Below are positions 1-11,131 of a stretch of DNA of 64,000 nt, in pieces. A model generated the notes under the pieces. That model saw only the letters and a program-made list of their open reading frames with translations, did not search any database and had not been told where the DNA came from. The position numbers were made by a program, and so were the translations under genes. The first letter of the stretch is position 1. Every line of letters starts with the position of its first letter. This stretch comes from Hericium rajendrae (lineage: Eukaryota; Basidiomycota; Agaricomycetes; Russulales; Hericiaceae): positions 3,534,001 through 3,598,000 of the forward strand of contig CM065880.1 in NCBI GenBank assembly GCA_033439255.1, in the 5' to 3' direction.

Positions 1-357
1 GAGGGAAAAGGCACCGGCGAGATTCGCCTGGCGCGCGAAGGGCGAATAACCCTATTTCGTGCGTCCAGTCGTTTCATCGCTAGACTAAGCTGCGTGTCGA
101 CTGCGAGGCGTCCGATGAGCGTGTTCCAAACCGAAAAATACACCGATGTTAGATGATACTAACACGAATGAGCTGCGCACCGCTTATAAATGTGAGATAC
201 ATAGGGCTTACCAGCGAATAGACCGCCAAGAGGCTCACAGCCCTTGCTATTCTCGACGTGTCACATCAGGACGTATCTGTTCCCCAGATCTGTTCCCTAT
301 TCCAACCTTTGTTTGCGAGAGGCGTAAGTGTGATTCACGTCGGGCCTGGAAGTCACG

Positions 358-1953
358 TCAACGGTTTGATTGCATCCCCAGGTGAATTGAAGAAACACAA
401 ACCCAGAACCCCCTGAACGCAGTTTTCAGGGCGTGCTTGTAGCCAACGAGAGCCAAGGAGTCATCCGTAGTCTGTGAGGTCTGAATGCCATGTGGAGTAG
501 CAAGGTATGGAATGTCTTGCTGAGCAGTAAGATCCAAGTCTGGTCGGGTATCGCGAAATAAGCTTTTTACGAAATGTTCCGCGGAAAAATGATCGGGCTC
601 CAAAGGGTCGGGCCAGGAGGACCAGTCATGTCGGATCCGAGTCCGGTGAAGAGCATAATGATAGAAGTTTCTCATGCAAGATCCACCTTGAACATCATCG
701 GAGATGTTCTGCAGCTCTCTGCAAGCCACTTTTCTGAGCAGCAGTTTCTTAATCTGCAGGCTAAGCTGGTCACATACCCGCGCAACTTTTCAACATTCTC
801 GTTTAAGCATCCTGCGTAACTCGGGGGTAAAGATGCATCCTCTGAGTCAGAGGAAACAGCGCGAGAAAACTCTTGAATTTCCTTCACTATCATTGATTCA
901 ACCGAAGACCGAAGGGGGCTGACGTGATATTGCTGTCCAAACCGACGCCGTTCAGCATACCATCGCCCACAACTATGAGGATTGCAACTACCTTGATAAC
1001 CATCATTATGCCGTCCGCGACCTTGACGACACGGCGGACCCAACTTACATAAGGGCGACTCTCGTCCGATGCTTCATTGCCGAGCTTTGCATCCCATATG
1101 TCGGGCTCCTCACCAGGAAACATGGGGCGGTCATACGAGTACCCCGATGCTGCATCGGTATCAGGCGCCTCGTCCGAGTCGGAGGCATTGGGCTGTTGTA
1201 GAGTATGCACAGCGGCGGCAATAGCAGCTTTAAGCTCCTCGTGATTCTGAATCTGGCGCTGCTGAGAAGCGAGACTCATACGCATCTGCATAGAAGAGGT
1301 CGGTCAAAGTGCAGCAGATTTCATATAGAAACAGTATATGACCTGGAAGTCCTTGAACGCGGCATCGATGGCCCGCTTGCAGTCTCCAAGAGCTTCTCTG
1401 GTAGAATCTAAGGTCCAAAACCGACCGAAATACCCGTTCTTGAGCTTCGTCAAGTCCGAGTATACTGCGATTAGATCACTACTAGTTTTATCAGCCCCAC
1501 TGAGTACCGTTCACAGCAAAGCCTAGATGAGCGTACGTCAAAAGCCCGTCTACATCTTGCTCGAGGCTCAGATCCATCGTTTTCTCGTTATTGCAGAGCT
1601 TATCGACGACTAAAGCCACTTCCCGCTGGATACTCCTCGCCAACGCATCGCTGTCCTTCTTGATCGTTGTGGCATCCTGTAAAGTCCATCGCCGATGACG
1701 GTCAGCGTATTCGTCCGCCCTCAGCCCATAATAGAAGACATACCCGCGCCCTCCTAATGATCTCGCTGCCAGCAACGACGATCCCTTTGAGGAATGGTAT
1801 GCCGTTGAGGGTCTCCGCGGTGATATTGAGGCCTAGCAGAGCTATATCTGCAGCAGTCAACAGGCGCTGCGACCAGTCGACGGCTGGATTATCTGGCGGG
1901 GCGCCATGTCGAGACTGCGCCCGGAGGGAGCGCAGGGATGGGGAACGGGGCAT
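358..1953 (-). CDS. NLR-type N-terminal helical domain protein (stand-alone)
   Basis: The ATG at 1953 opens a spliced frame. Exon 1 (about 1953-1731) encodes a hydrophobic helix pair (LLTAADIALLG, IPFLKGIVVAG) ending at a gtatgt donor. Exon 2 begins after ttacag near 1681 and reads DATTIKKDSDALARSIQREV. Exon 3 contains DLTKLKNGYFGRFW and ends AAFKDFQ before an intron at about 1357-1291. Exon 4 starts MRMSLASQQRQIQNHEELKAA and becomes acidic. A strong gtaagt donor near 1049 with an acceptor near 936 keeps the frame open toward 672; the last exons down to 358 are uncertain. The pattern (amphipathic helix, 'ALARSIQREV', 'GYFGRFW', 'AAFKDFQ') resembles the helical N-terminal region of basidiomycete NLRs, including the one at 59.5 kb. 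No NACHT or repeat domain follows, so it may be a stand-alone or truncated signalling domain. The family assignment is inference from this pattern. The true C-terminus is unknown. Confidence 0.5.
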
Positions 1954-2896
1954 CGAACCGGATGTGAATGAAGCAGGACAAGTCAGTACGGTACATATAC
2001 AGAACCTCAGTGACAGCTTTGCGTTTAGCTGTGTCTTCGACGCTCCACAGCTTGCATGTTTGATACGTTCTAGAATGCACAGGATGGGAATGAGTATTCT
2101 CGTCATCTATTGTCAAATCCAAGAAGAGTGCATTCTTTAGGAGGCTCAAGCCTTGCCCGGCCCTACCTCTAGTCGACAAGGTCAAGACGAGTCCGACGTC
2201 GACCGCGACGGCGAGGATTTGAATGTCCTCAGAGCTGCGGGGACCGGCATCGAGCTGCATAGCAGCACCGGAAAGCAAACGTAAAGTGTACTTGGCTGAC
2301 CTTCAATAGGGCGGTTCAACGCGCGCCAGAAGGAGCGGATATAGAGCTGTCAATCGATTGAGCGTAAATGGATGGCATGTGAGCTCAATAACCTACGTTT
2401 TCCCCAGCTTCATGAGAGTTGCAAGATAACATCGCTAATCTAGACTGCAGCTTGCGGATTTAGGTAGGCTTTGAGCGCACGAGGCCGCAAGTGTCGACTA
2501 GATTCACTCGGACTGCAGTGTCTGCATCGGAACAACGGGAAGTACGGATGGCCATACGAGGCGCAGAACCCCAAGTTGCTGTAGAATATGTAGTAGACAT
2601 GCAACGGGTAACGGACAGGCTGGACACCTCACATTGAACAAGTTTGACGGGCAACATGGCAACATCGCTTTGTGCCGCCAGATGTGGAGCCGAAGTGGTC
2701 AAGTGATTGGGCATACACATAGGCCCTCCAAAAATAAGTGATAGTGGCCCGTGGCCGGACATGTCAACGGGCACCCGCAGCCATCTTCCCACATCCACTT
2801 AAGACAGCAACGGCGACAAGCACGCATAACCGCCAAGAACAGAATCCAAGCATAAAGAGAAATGAATATTTATTCGCACCACATACTCTACACAAC
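1954..2896. other. Intergenic, no recognised gene
   Basis: Short frames occur on both strands but none shows a recognisable domain or a convincing splice pattern. The stretch separates the tail-to-head genes at 358-1953 and 2897-4751. Confidence 0.4.
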
Positions 2897-3921
2897 CTAC
2901 TGCGCCGCCCGCACCGCCGGCGCGCCAACCTCAGGCAGCTGCGCGCCGAGATTATCCGGCACCGCAAGCGTCGGGTCCACGTCCCGCGCCATCCGCCCGC
3001 CAAACAGCACGCCGCCCTCGCGCGCACGGAACGCGGCGATGCGCTGCTCGACCTCCGGGCGGAAGTGGCGCATCAGGCCCTGGATCGGCCACGCCGCCGC
3101 GTCGCCGAGCGCGCAGATCGTGCGGCCCTCGACTTGTTTCCTGCGGAGGGGTCAGCGGGTGAGGGGGGAGGGAAGGAGGGAGGGGGAGGACGCACGTGAG
3201 CTCGAGGAGCATGTCGATCTCGCGCTGGTGGCCGCGGCCTTCGACGAGGCGGTCCATCATGTTCATCATCCAGGTCGTGCCCTCGCGGCAAGGTGTGCAT
3301 TGCCCGCATGACTCGTGTTTGTAGAACTGTCGAGGCGCACGTCAGTAAGTGGACGTGGAGGAGAATCAGAGAGTACGGACGTGCGAGAAGCGCGCGATGG
3401 CGGCGACAATGTCGGTCGACTTGTCCATGACGATGACGGCGCCAGTACCAAGGCCGGACTGGGCGTCCTTCAGCGAATCGTAGTCCATCCTGTGAATGGT
3501 CAACAAGATGTTTCATCAAGTGTAAGTCCCCAGAAAGACTCACAAAACCTCCTCGCACTTGCGGATAGGCAGCACAGGTACCGAGGATCCACCCGGAATG
3601 ATTCCCAGCAGGTTCTCCCATCCACCGCGCACACCTCCACAATGCTTCTCAACGAGGTCCTTCAGCGGAATACTCATCTCCTCCTCGACCACGCACGGGT
3701 TGTTGACATGCCCGCTGATGCAGAACAGCTTCGTGCCCTGATTCCGCGCCCGCCCAAAGCCCGCAAACCAGCTCGAGCCGCGCCTGCAGATAGTAGGCGC
3801 AACCGCGACGGTCTCGACGTTCGCGACGGTCGTCGGGCAGCCAAACAGGCCGACGTCGGCCGGGAACGGCGGCTTCAAGCGCGGCTTGCCCTGCTTGCCC
3901 TCGAGACTCTCGATGAGCGCC

Positions 3922-3961
<40 letters not shown>

Positions 3962-4751
3962 GGTACACGTCGAACGCGTAGCCGGACCCGCACGCGTTCT
4001 TGCCGAGGTAACCCGCCTTGTACGCCTCGTCGATCGCCTGCTGCAGGTGCGATGCCTCCTGCACGAACTCGCCGCGGATGTAGATGTATGCGGCGGTCGC
4101 GTTCATGGCGCGGCCGGCGACGAGGCAGCCCTCGACGAGCTTGTGCGGGTCACCGCGCAGGATTTCGCGGTCCTTACATGTGCCAGGCTCGCCTTCATCG
4201 GCGTTGACGACAAGGTAGCGGGGTCTAAGTGCGGTTAAAAGTGAGTCTGACAATCACAAAAGCGAATTGCGCATGATGAGACGCACCTTGGGTCTTTCTC
4301 CCAACCTGGCTTGTTCATGAAACTCCACTTCAGCCCGCTGGGGAACCCAGCGCCTCCACGTCCCCTCAAACCTGAGTCTTTGATCGTCTGAATGATCCAC
4401 GAGTCGCCCTTCAGAATGATGTCTTTTGTACGATGCCAGTCACCGCGGGACTGCAAGCACATCAGAGTTTGAGCTTATAACGTGGTGATTTTTGGAAAAC
4501 TACGCACCACAGCACCCTTAATCCCATGATCATGTCTACAGTATGCATTGGTGAAGATGCGGTCCTGGTCTTTGAGGCCGCCGTAGCGGCGAACAGGGGT
4601 GTCCTCGACCGTCGCAAAGGTCCGTCTGCTAGCAGCAGCGGGCCGTGGTATACCTGCAAACATCATCGAATGAGCCCGTGTCCCTCATGATACATGATAG
4701 AAGCTAAAGACGGGCGAAATACGCACGGGCTAGCCTGGAGGCTTTGAGCAT
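2897..4751 (-). CDS. NDUFV1: NADH:ubiquinone oxidoreductase 51-kDa flavoprotein subunit (complex I)
   Basis: This is the NADH-oxidising subunit of mitochondrial complex I, which carries FMN and the 4Fe-4S cluster N3. The start at 4751 gives MLKASRLAR followed after an intron by a basic, Arg/Ala-rich matrix-targeting region ([16 protein letters not shown]). The mature protein shows [16 protein letters not shown] (FMN/NADH glycine-rich site), [35 protein letters not shown], and [13 protein letters not shown] with a later TICALGD cysteine, the four ligands of N3. Introns with clean signals lie near 4713-4655, 4504-4448, 4290-4229, 3540-3490, 3380-3327 and 3195-3143. Stop TAG is at 2899-2897. The encoded length is about 500 residues, normal for fungal NUO-51. 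It is the only clear housekeeping gene here and is intact. A GAC-rich purine tract at about 4757-4785 lies just upstream of the start. Confidence 0.96.
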
Positions 4752-5332
4752 CGTTGGCGACGGCGACGACGACGACGACGAGGAAGATGGGTGCAACGTC
4801 GAGGACGGGATTGGCTGTTCGGTCAGCTCACACACCCGGCATTTCCCGATTACTTATACCCGCCCCCGGTCCGCCGATGGGCGCTTGCCATCACTCCGCA
4901 CGAAACACCCTCCTCAAGTTTAGAGTGTGTTGAGAGTCCTTGCCAGTAAGTTGTTCCCTGTTTCTGGTCCATATTTCTCGAGAATTCTGACGCAATTTTT
5001 ATCCTAGAATTATGTCTCCGGTTTTATGGCTTTGCAGAATTTGAAAGGCTGATTGCAGACTTATGCACACTACTTGTCGTAACATGGACTCGCGAGCTGA
5101 TAATTTTCAACACTCGAAAAGCTCGAAGGAAACCATTTTACGCGTATTCATTGAAACGTGCCCCAGACGCATGGCTTGCTGTGTGATTACCTTATTGACC
5201 GAACAGATTGCCTGGATCGCTGCCACCACGCTGAAGAAGGGCGACGTCCACGCGCGAGCGCGGCAAGCCCGAATTTGTGTAAGTGATTTCGATGTCATCG
5301 CTCCTGCTGCTGTACGCCTTTTTCGCCATCCA
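4752..5332. other. Divergent intergenic region
   Basis: This lies between the complex I gene (minus) and the first FunK1 copy (plus). It contains the (GAC)n tract near 4757-4785. From about 5215 it carries a block (CTGCCACCACGCTGAAGAAG and following) that recurs upstream of copies 2, 3 and 4 near 6425, 7645 and 8975. That block is therefore a conserved leader or promoter segment of the repeated gene unit. Confidence 0.4.
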
Positions 5333-6197
5333 ATGGCATCAGACGAACAGATGCAAGCTACGGGCTCGACGCATCCCGAGACTTTCTCCCGCAGTAACGG
5401 CTTCATTCTTCCACTCCGACTGGAGAGCATTATAAAATCGGAAGGCGAGGACTTTATTCGAGTGTGGCTGGACTGCGTAAAGTGTGAGTCGCTTTACACA
5501 TTACCAGCCCGTCCCAGGAACTGATGATGTAACAGGTCACTACGACCTATGCCAATCTGACGAACCACCAACCACGCTCGGCCTGGCGAACCTCACTTTC
5601 GACCCTTCTGCTGGCCATGCCGGTGCGTTCATCGACTGGGATGCTGCTATAGTCACGCACTGCGAAGGCAATCGAACAGGCGCATCTCCGTTCCTGGCCC
5701 TGGACATGTTATGGAAATCCCCAGCTCCACAGCTGTATCGCCATGACCTCGAATCGTTTATTTGGATATTGCCGTGGGTATTCCTTCAATATGAGGGAGG
5801 TCGCAGGAAAAACCGTGTTCTTCGGTCCTGGGAGGGTCCAGATTCTGATAGCCTTCATGGTGTAAAATGCTCTTTCTTTGACAGGTTATCAGAGTTCAGT
5901 CCAATGCCTCGGTACAAAAACGAATGGCGGATTGCTAAGGTGCTATTATTCTGGTTGACCTCGGAGGCAAACCGTCGACAGACCGAAGCGGAGAGCCTTG
6001 AACGCGTGATGAAGGATAAGCAAGGCAAGCTCGCAGATTTTATCAAGCAAATCAGATCCATGCCGAAGGTTGCTGAGCCTGAGGAGAAAGAGCCTGGACA
6101 GGTTTACCGAGAGTTTTGGAAAACAATAATTGTTGCGGTAGAGGAGGATCGGGTGGCCCTGGGCTATGCTTACGATTGTATGCCACTCGATGGTTAA
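5333..6197 (+). CDS. FunK1-family C-lobe-only kinase-like protein, copy 1
   Basis: Two exons, 5333-5483 and 5536-6197, joined by a gtgagt...aacag intron. The start (CCA-ATG-GCATCAGACGAA) is chosen because the same context recurs in copies 2-4. The protein (about 270 aa) has the FunK1 landmarks LPLRLESI, WLDCVKCHY, FIDWDAA (the DFG-like region), PFLALDML (the activation-segment end) and LYRHDLESFIWILPWVFLQ. It ends QVYREFWKTIIVAVE. It lacks the N-lobe and the canonical HRD catalytic loop; the corresponding stretch reads SDEPPTTLGLANLTFDPSA. Full-length FunK1 proteins (PF17667) are normally several hundred residues longer. It is probably catalytically dead, and any role as a pseudokinase is inference. 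Confidence 0.8.
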
Positions 6198-6532
6198 GTG
6201 TCTAGTGTGTCCGTCCTGACATAACTGGCATGCGGATCTTTCTCTGACTGCCGTGGAGTCGACAAAGTTGTTTTGGCGAAGCTGAGTACGTCAATCCTCG
6301 CGTGAATGCGATGGATGCAGTCGTACGTGATCGCGACCATGCTCCCCACGCTGGCATACGTGTAAGTAACCGTGTTCAGCACGCCATTTACAACTCGTTA
6401 ACAGAGAAATTGCATAGATCACATTTACCACGCTGAAGACGGACGACATCCGCAAGGATGTGGTAAGTCGGACTGTATCATATCTCAGGTTGTCGTCGCC
6501 CTTGCTACCTCGCACCTTCCTCCCCATATCCA

Positions 6533-7408
6533 ATGGCATCGGACGAAGAGACTCCGGCTACAGTCCGGTGTTCCGAATCTCTCTCTTATAGTAACCACAT
6601 CCTTCCACTGCGACTAGAGAGCATCCTCAAATTGGAAGGCAAGGACTTCGTTCGCGCCTGGCTGGATTGCGTGAAATGTGAGTGGCTTCGCGTTGCACTA
6701 GTCAGCGGTTGCTCACACTAGAGTCTAGGCCACTACGTCCTATCGCAATCTGGCGAACGGGTCACCACGCTCAGCCTTACGAGCCTCGCCTTCGACCCTG
6801 CGGCTGGTGGATCCAACATACTCATCGATTGGGATGTTTCTACACCCACGCATGAGGAGGGTGTTCGCACCGGCGCGCCTGCCTTCCTGGCCATGGATAT
6901 GCTGGGCAAGACCACAATCCCGCGGCTGTATCGTCATGATCTTGAGGCATTCATTTGGATTCTGCCTTGGGTATTCCTCCAGTTCCAGGACGGGCGCAGG
7001 ATCAGCCGTGTCCTTAGCTCTTGGGACAGTGCTGACTATAACGCTGTCCGCATTCAGAAAAGCGACATCCTTTATGGAGTCAGGTCAGAGCTGCACCTGG
7101 AGAAGACCTCGCCATTCCTTCAAGAGTGGCCGCTTGCCAAGAGGCTAGTCTATTGGTTGTTCTGCGAGAACGTTCGTCGGATGGAAGCAGCGATGTTCCA
7201 ACTCCTGGCGCACGACGAGAAAACCTCCACTCGGGACGCCCATCCGGTGCCGACTTACATCAAGAGGGTACCAGCGCCAAAAGCGCCTGAGCCCGAAAAA
7301 AAGGCTAAGCAGGTCTACATAGATTTTTGGAAGGAAGTAGTTGAGGTAATACGTGGCTATCCGCAGGAACTGGATTATGTATACGATTGCATACCACATA
7401 GTGTCTAG
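6533..7408 (+). CDS. FunK1-family C-lobe-only kinase-like protein, copy 2
   Basis: Exons 6533-6677 and 6729-7408, with intron gtgagt...tctag. Landmarks are LPLRLESILKLEGKDFVRAW, DCVKCHYVLSQSGERVTT, ILIDWDVS, PAFLAMDMLGK, LYRHDLEAFIWILPWVFLQ and the tail QVYIDFWKEVVEVIRGYPQELDYVYDCIPHSV (shown here as pieces of one tail). Like copy 1 it has no N-lobe and no HRD motif. The frame is fully open and both splice sites are clean, so it may still be expressed. It lies 335 bp after copy 1 in the same orientation, with the shared leader block in the gap. Confidence 0.78.
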
Positions 7409-7742
7409 TAGTCTGGATTGTCCTCTTCCGAGTGCAGATATTTCTGTGATCGGTATGTCGATAGTGTTCTTCCGATATACCTCTTTTACGTACATAGCAG
7501 TGATAGCATGATGGAGCGAGCTCGCGCTCGTCGAGGTCGGGTTGGGTGCCCTCAAAAAAACGGCATGTAGCCAGCCATTACGACTCGCGGACTGTAATAT
7601 GAATCAACGGGATCTCGCTAACGGAGCGGATCTCTCAGATCATCGCTTCCACCACGCCGATGAAGGGCGACATCCGCGAGGACCTTGTAGGTCGTATTTG
7701 GGTCGTATTGCTTACCCTCACTTACTTTGACCCACACATCTA

Positions 7743-8581
7743 ATGGCGCAGGATGAAGGAATTCAGGCTACGAGCCCGTATTCCAACACTTCTCCTCACG
7801 ATATCGAGCTCATCCTCCCGCTGCGGCTAGAGAGCGCCACGAAGCTGGAAGGCAAGGATTTCGTTAACGCTTGGTTTGATTGCGTGAAATGCAAGTAGCT
7901 TCCATACCGTTCTATTGTGACGTGGGTACTTACTCTGTCGCAGGCCACTATATTTTATGGCAGTCGGGCGAACGACCCACTACGCCGTGCCTTACGAGTC
8001 TCGCCTTCGACCCTTCAGCCGACCGATCCAACATACTCGTTGACTGGGATTCCGCCACGGCCACGCACGGAGAGAGCGATCGGCGCGCGGGCTCACCTGC
8101 CTTCTTGGCCCTGGATATGTTGCGCAAAGCCACAGTTCCGCGGCTCTATCGCCATGAGCTGGAGGCCCTGGTTTGGATCCTGCCCTGGGTAGTCCTCCAG
8201 TACAAGAACGGGAAAAGAAGCTTCAATGTCCTTCGATATTGGGAGAGCGCAAACTACGGACACGTTCGCATTACTAAAGCCGGATTTCATTATCAGTTCT
8301 ATGATGTTTGGGAAGGCTCGTCGTTCCGTAATGAATGGTTGATCGCTACAAGACTGGTAGCTTGGTTGCAAGCGGAGAATGCTGATCGAGCCATAGAACA
8401 AAGGAAGCCCCAGCACATGCCAGCCTCCACCGCCCTGAAGAAATGCATGCTAGTTGTTGCTGAGCCTGAGAAAGAGCCGAAGCAGGTTTACATAGAGTTC
8501 TGGAGAGCAGTAGTCAACGCGATACGATGGTACCCAAAGGAGCTGCATTATGTCCGTGCTTACATACCAAAGAGTGTCTAG
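7743..8581 (+). CDS. FunK1-family C-lobe-only kinase-like protein, copy 3 (GC-AG intron)
   Basis: Exon 1 is 7743-7890 and exon 2 is 7944-8581. At the position where the sister copies have AAAT|gtgagt, this copy reads AAAT|gcaagt, so the 53-nt intron would be of the rare GC-AG class. Removing it restores CVKCHYILWQSGERPTT. Other landmarks are ILVDWDSATATHG, PAFLALDMLRK, LYRHELEALVWILPW and QVYIEFWRAVVNAIRWYPKE. The HRD motif is absent as in the sisters. If the GC donor is not used, translation stops at the TAG two codons into the intron and only about 50 residues are made. Confidence 0.7.
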
Positions 8582-9083
8582 TAACGCAATTGTTCTTATT
8601 CGAGTACAGATAGTCCTTGTGATCAATATTACATCGCTTACATACCTCGAATATGCTGCTTTCACATGCATTGTACGATGAAGTCTGGACGATGCGCCGT
8701 GCATATTCTCAGCAGAAGCGACGACCAATGAGAAAGAAGCCGATCAGAGTCAAGCTCGCTGCATCGTCTATCGTGTTTCGTCTAGAAGCATATTTCTTCG
8801 GTCCCTCGCTAGCGCGCATAATTAGATAAAATACATACCAGTCATTGCTACCTCGAGATCGGACTATAAGACAACCTGTTGAGCAAGTCCATCAGCAAGT
8901 GTGAGCTCGGGCATCGGACAACAATGTGAATGAATGGGATCTCACCGAGAGAACCGATCTCCTACATCGATGCTTCTACCACGCCGAAGAAGGGCAGCAT
9001 CTGCAAGGACCTGATAAGCCTGAATTCGTTACTCCATGTGACTCAAGAGTCCTCGCCACTTCTCACCTTCCTCTTCACACACA

Positions 9084-10841
9084 ATGGCGTCCGACGACCG
9101 CACCCAATCCACAAATTCGCATCCTGAGACTTCATCCCTCTGTCACGAAAAGCTCGTTTTTTTATTTCTTTGCGACTGGAGAGTATCACGAAGCTGGAAG
9201 GCAAGAATTTCGTTTGTGCTTGGCTGGACTGCGTGAAATGTGAGTCGCTTTCCGTGCTGCTACGTCGTTGGACTTACCAGGTAGCAGGCCACTACGCTCC
9301 CTGGCAATTGGGTGAACAACCCATTACGCCATGCCTAAGCAGCCTGACCGTCGCTGCTTCGGCTGGCGCTTCTCGCGCTTCGTCGATTGGGATTCTGCCA
9401 CGTTGTTGCGCACGGGCAATGGCATAGGTGAATCTGCGTTCCTCGTCCTGGATATGCTGTGTAAAACCAAATCTCCACAATTATACGATCACGACCTCGA
9501 ATCATTCATTTGGATTCTGCCTTGGATGTTCCTTCAATACGATCGCGGCTGCAGGATCGGCTATGCTCTTCGGTCTTGATGAGAGCGCAGACTACGGGAT
9601 CGTTCGCGATGCCAAATCCGGATTCCTTATTTCTTTGTCAAAGATCAGTCCGATGGAGCAGTTCGAAAAGGAATGGCGAATTGCTCGCCGGCTATTAACA
9701 TGGGCGAGGGCGGAACAGATTCGCCGAGACGAAGCGGAATGGTTGGTCGCCTTGCAGAGCGACAGACCCGGGGAATTATATTGATTTGGAGCTGCCGGTG
9801 GGGACAGGCAAGCTTGGGGAGTATATCAAGCGACAGAGGTCCGCACCACAAGTTGCTGAGCGTGAGGAGAAGAACCCTGCGCAAGTTCCCGCTACCTTTA
9901 GGTAGTGGGTCTATAGGGCACCTAAACGTGCTTCCGCTTTCTCGAGTGTTTTTAACTTTGAGTGGCTGTGCCCATAGCCAAACTCCGCTGCAAACTCGCT
10001 GCCATGGCTGTGGACCCAGCCAAGCTCCGCTGCAAAAATTTCTGCCCGGCAAGAGTCTGACCTTCTTTCTTCCTCATCTCGCGCTCCCTCGCTAATCGTC
10101 GTTCCTGCTGTGCGCAAACGGTGTCTGCATGACAGGCATGAGTGCTTCCTCGACGTACGTGGCAGCAGCAGCTGCTGCTGATGAAAGAGTGCGCCTCCAT
10201 TGCTGTCGCCGTTTATGGCTTACACTGTCCTTCGTTTCGCGTATGACTGGCCGTCTTTCTCCAGTCTTTCTATATCTATATTTCTTCTCGGTGACTTTCT
10301 ATACTGTACCTTACTGCCGCCTGAATTACCCATAATCTCTATGTTTCTTCCATTTTCGTGTAAATAATCATCACTTCCTCTGTTCTGTATCTGTAGCATC
10401 CTGTTCAATTAAAAAAAAATCTTTAAAAGAGGCCATTTATCCACTATTCTCGTGGGCTGAAGGATAGACGACTCGAATGCTGCAATACACGCGCGCTACT
10501 ATCGACAACGACGCCTATGCCAGTCACGGTGGTGTCATACCCTTCCTATATCTCTTGTGTTGGCATGTAGCAAACTCTGATATTTTGACGATCCAGTTCG
10601 TTCGCTCATTACTGCCGGCTCGCGCTTTCAAAAGCTACATACTTCTCGTACAGTTTGTATCCTCGACGGGGCTGTCACCGTACCGGTCACTGTGACCTAC
10701 ATAACGACCTAAGGTAGCGGGCGTTGCCGCGTAAGACGGCGCTGTCGTTATTTGAGAGGAATTTTGGAAAAGAATGATTGACGTGATAGAGGAGCGGCCA
10801 GAATTGGTTTATGCTTATGCTTGTATGCCACGAGATCTTTA
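9084..10841 (+). pseudogene. FunK1-family copy 4, broken and split by an insertion
   Basis: The conserved ATG context is at 9084. Exon 1 goes out of frame after a run of seven T near 9155. Exon 2 (from about 9290) retains FVDWDSA, FLVLDMLCK and LYDHDLESFIWILPW, then shifts frame near 9577 (ALRS stop, then ESADYG in another frame). Further on, the frame carrying VAEREEKNPAQV stops at 9887. The missing tail (REFWKRMIDVIEERPELVYAYACMPRDL in sister-like order, given here only as its landmarks EFWK and YAYACMP) resumes at about 10747 and ends at 10841. The 859 bp in between (9888-10746) are foreign. The copy is therefore a pseudogene, with at least three frame breaks plus the insertion. Confidence 0.72.
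9888..10746. mobile_element. Insertion of unknown class splitting FunK1 copy 4
   Basis: Homology to the sister FunK1 copies stops at CAAGTT (9887) and resumes at GTTATTTGAGAGG (10747). The insert begins CCCGCTACCTTTAGGTAG and near its right end has CTAAGGTAGCGGG, the reverse complement of the left end with a one-base gap. The left end is itself a hairpin (CCCGCTACC/GGTAGTGGG). About 26 bp lie outside the right inverted repeat. The only flanking duplication visible is GTT. It contains a two-copy internal repeat (AGCCAAACTCCGCTGCAAA and near copy, about 9977-10036) and an A9 run at about 10410, but no coding frame. It may be a MITE or another non-autonomous element. The class is unresolved. Confidence 0.45.
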
Positions 10842-11131
10842 ATCTATGATGCAATGCTGCTCACCCGATTTTACTCCTGCCGCCACTATGTCACCAGGTT
10901 GTCGTGCCAATGAGATCGGCACCTTGGATCGTCTTGAGCAGAGATTTTCCGGAAACTTGACATTGTCGCCATGAAGCTCTGGTGTTGATTTCGTCCTCAA
11001 CGAAGATCAACAACAGAAGAGATCAAAGAAACATACTCAAATCAACAAGTTGCTCAGCGAGTCATGCCGGAGGAGTACATCAGTAATCTCTTGGTCGTCT
11101 TAATGGCGCGGGAAGATGTGTGCCACCTGAC

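Noticed and set aside
3315-4238. Long 307-residue plus-strand frame
   Set aside because: It is antisense to the complex I gene, rich in Arg/Ala as expected from a GC-rich coding shadow, and has no domain.
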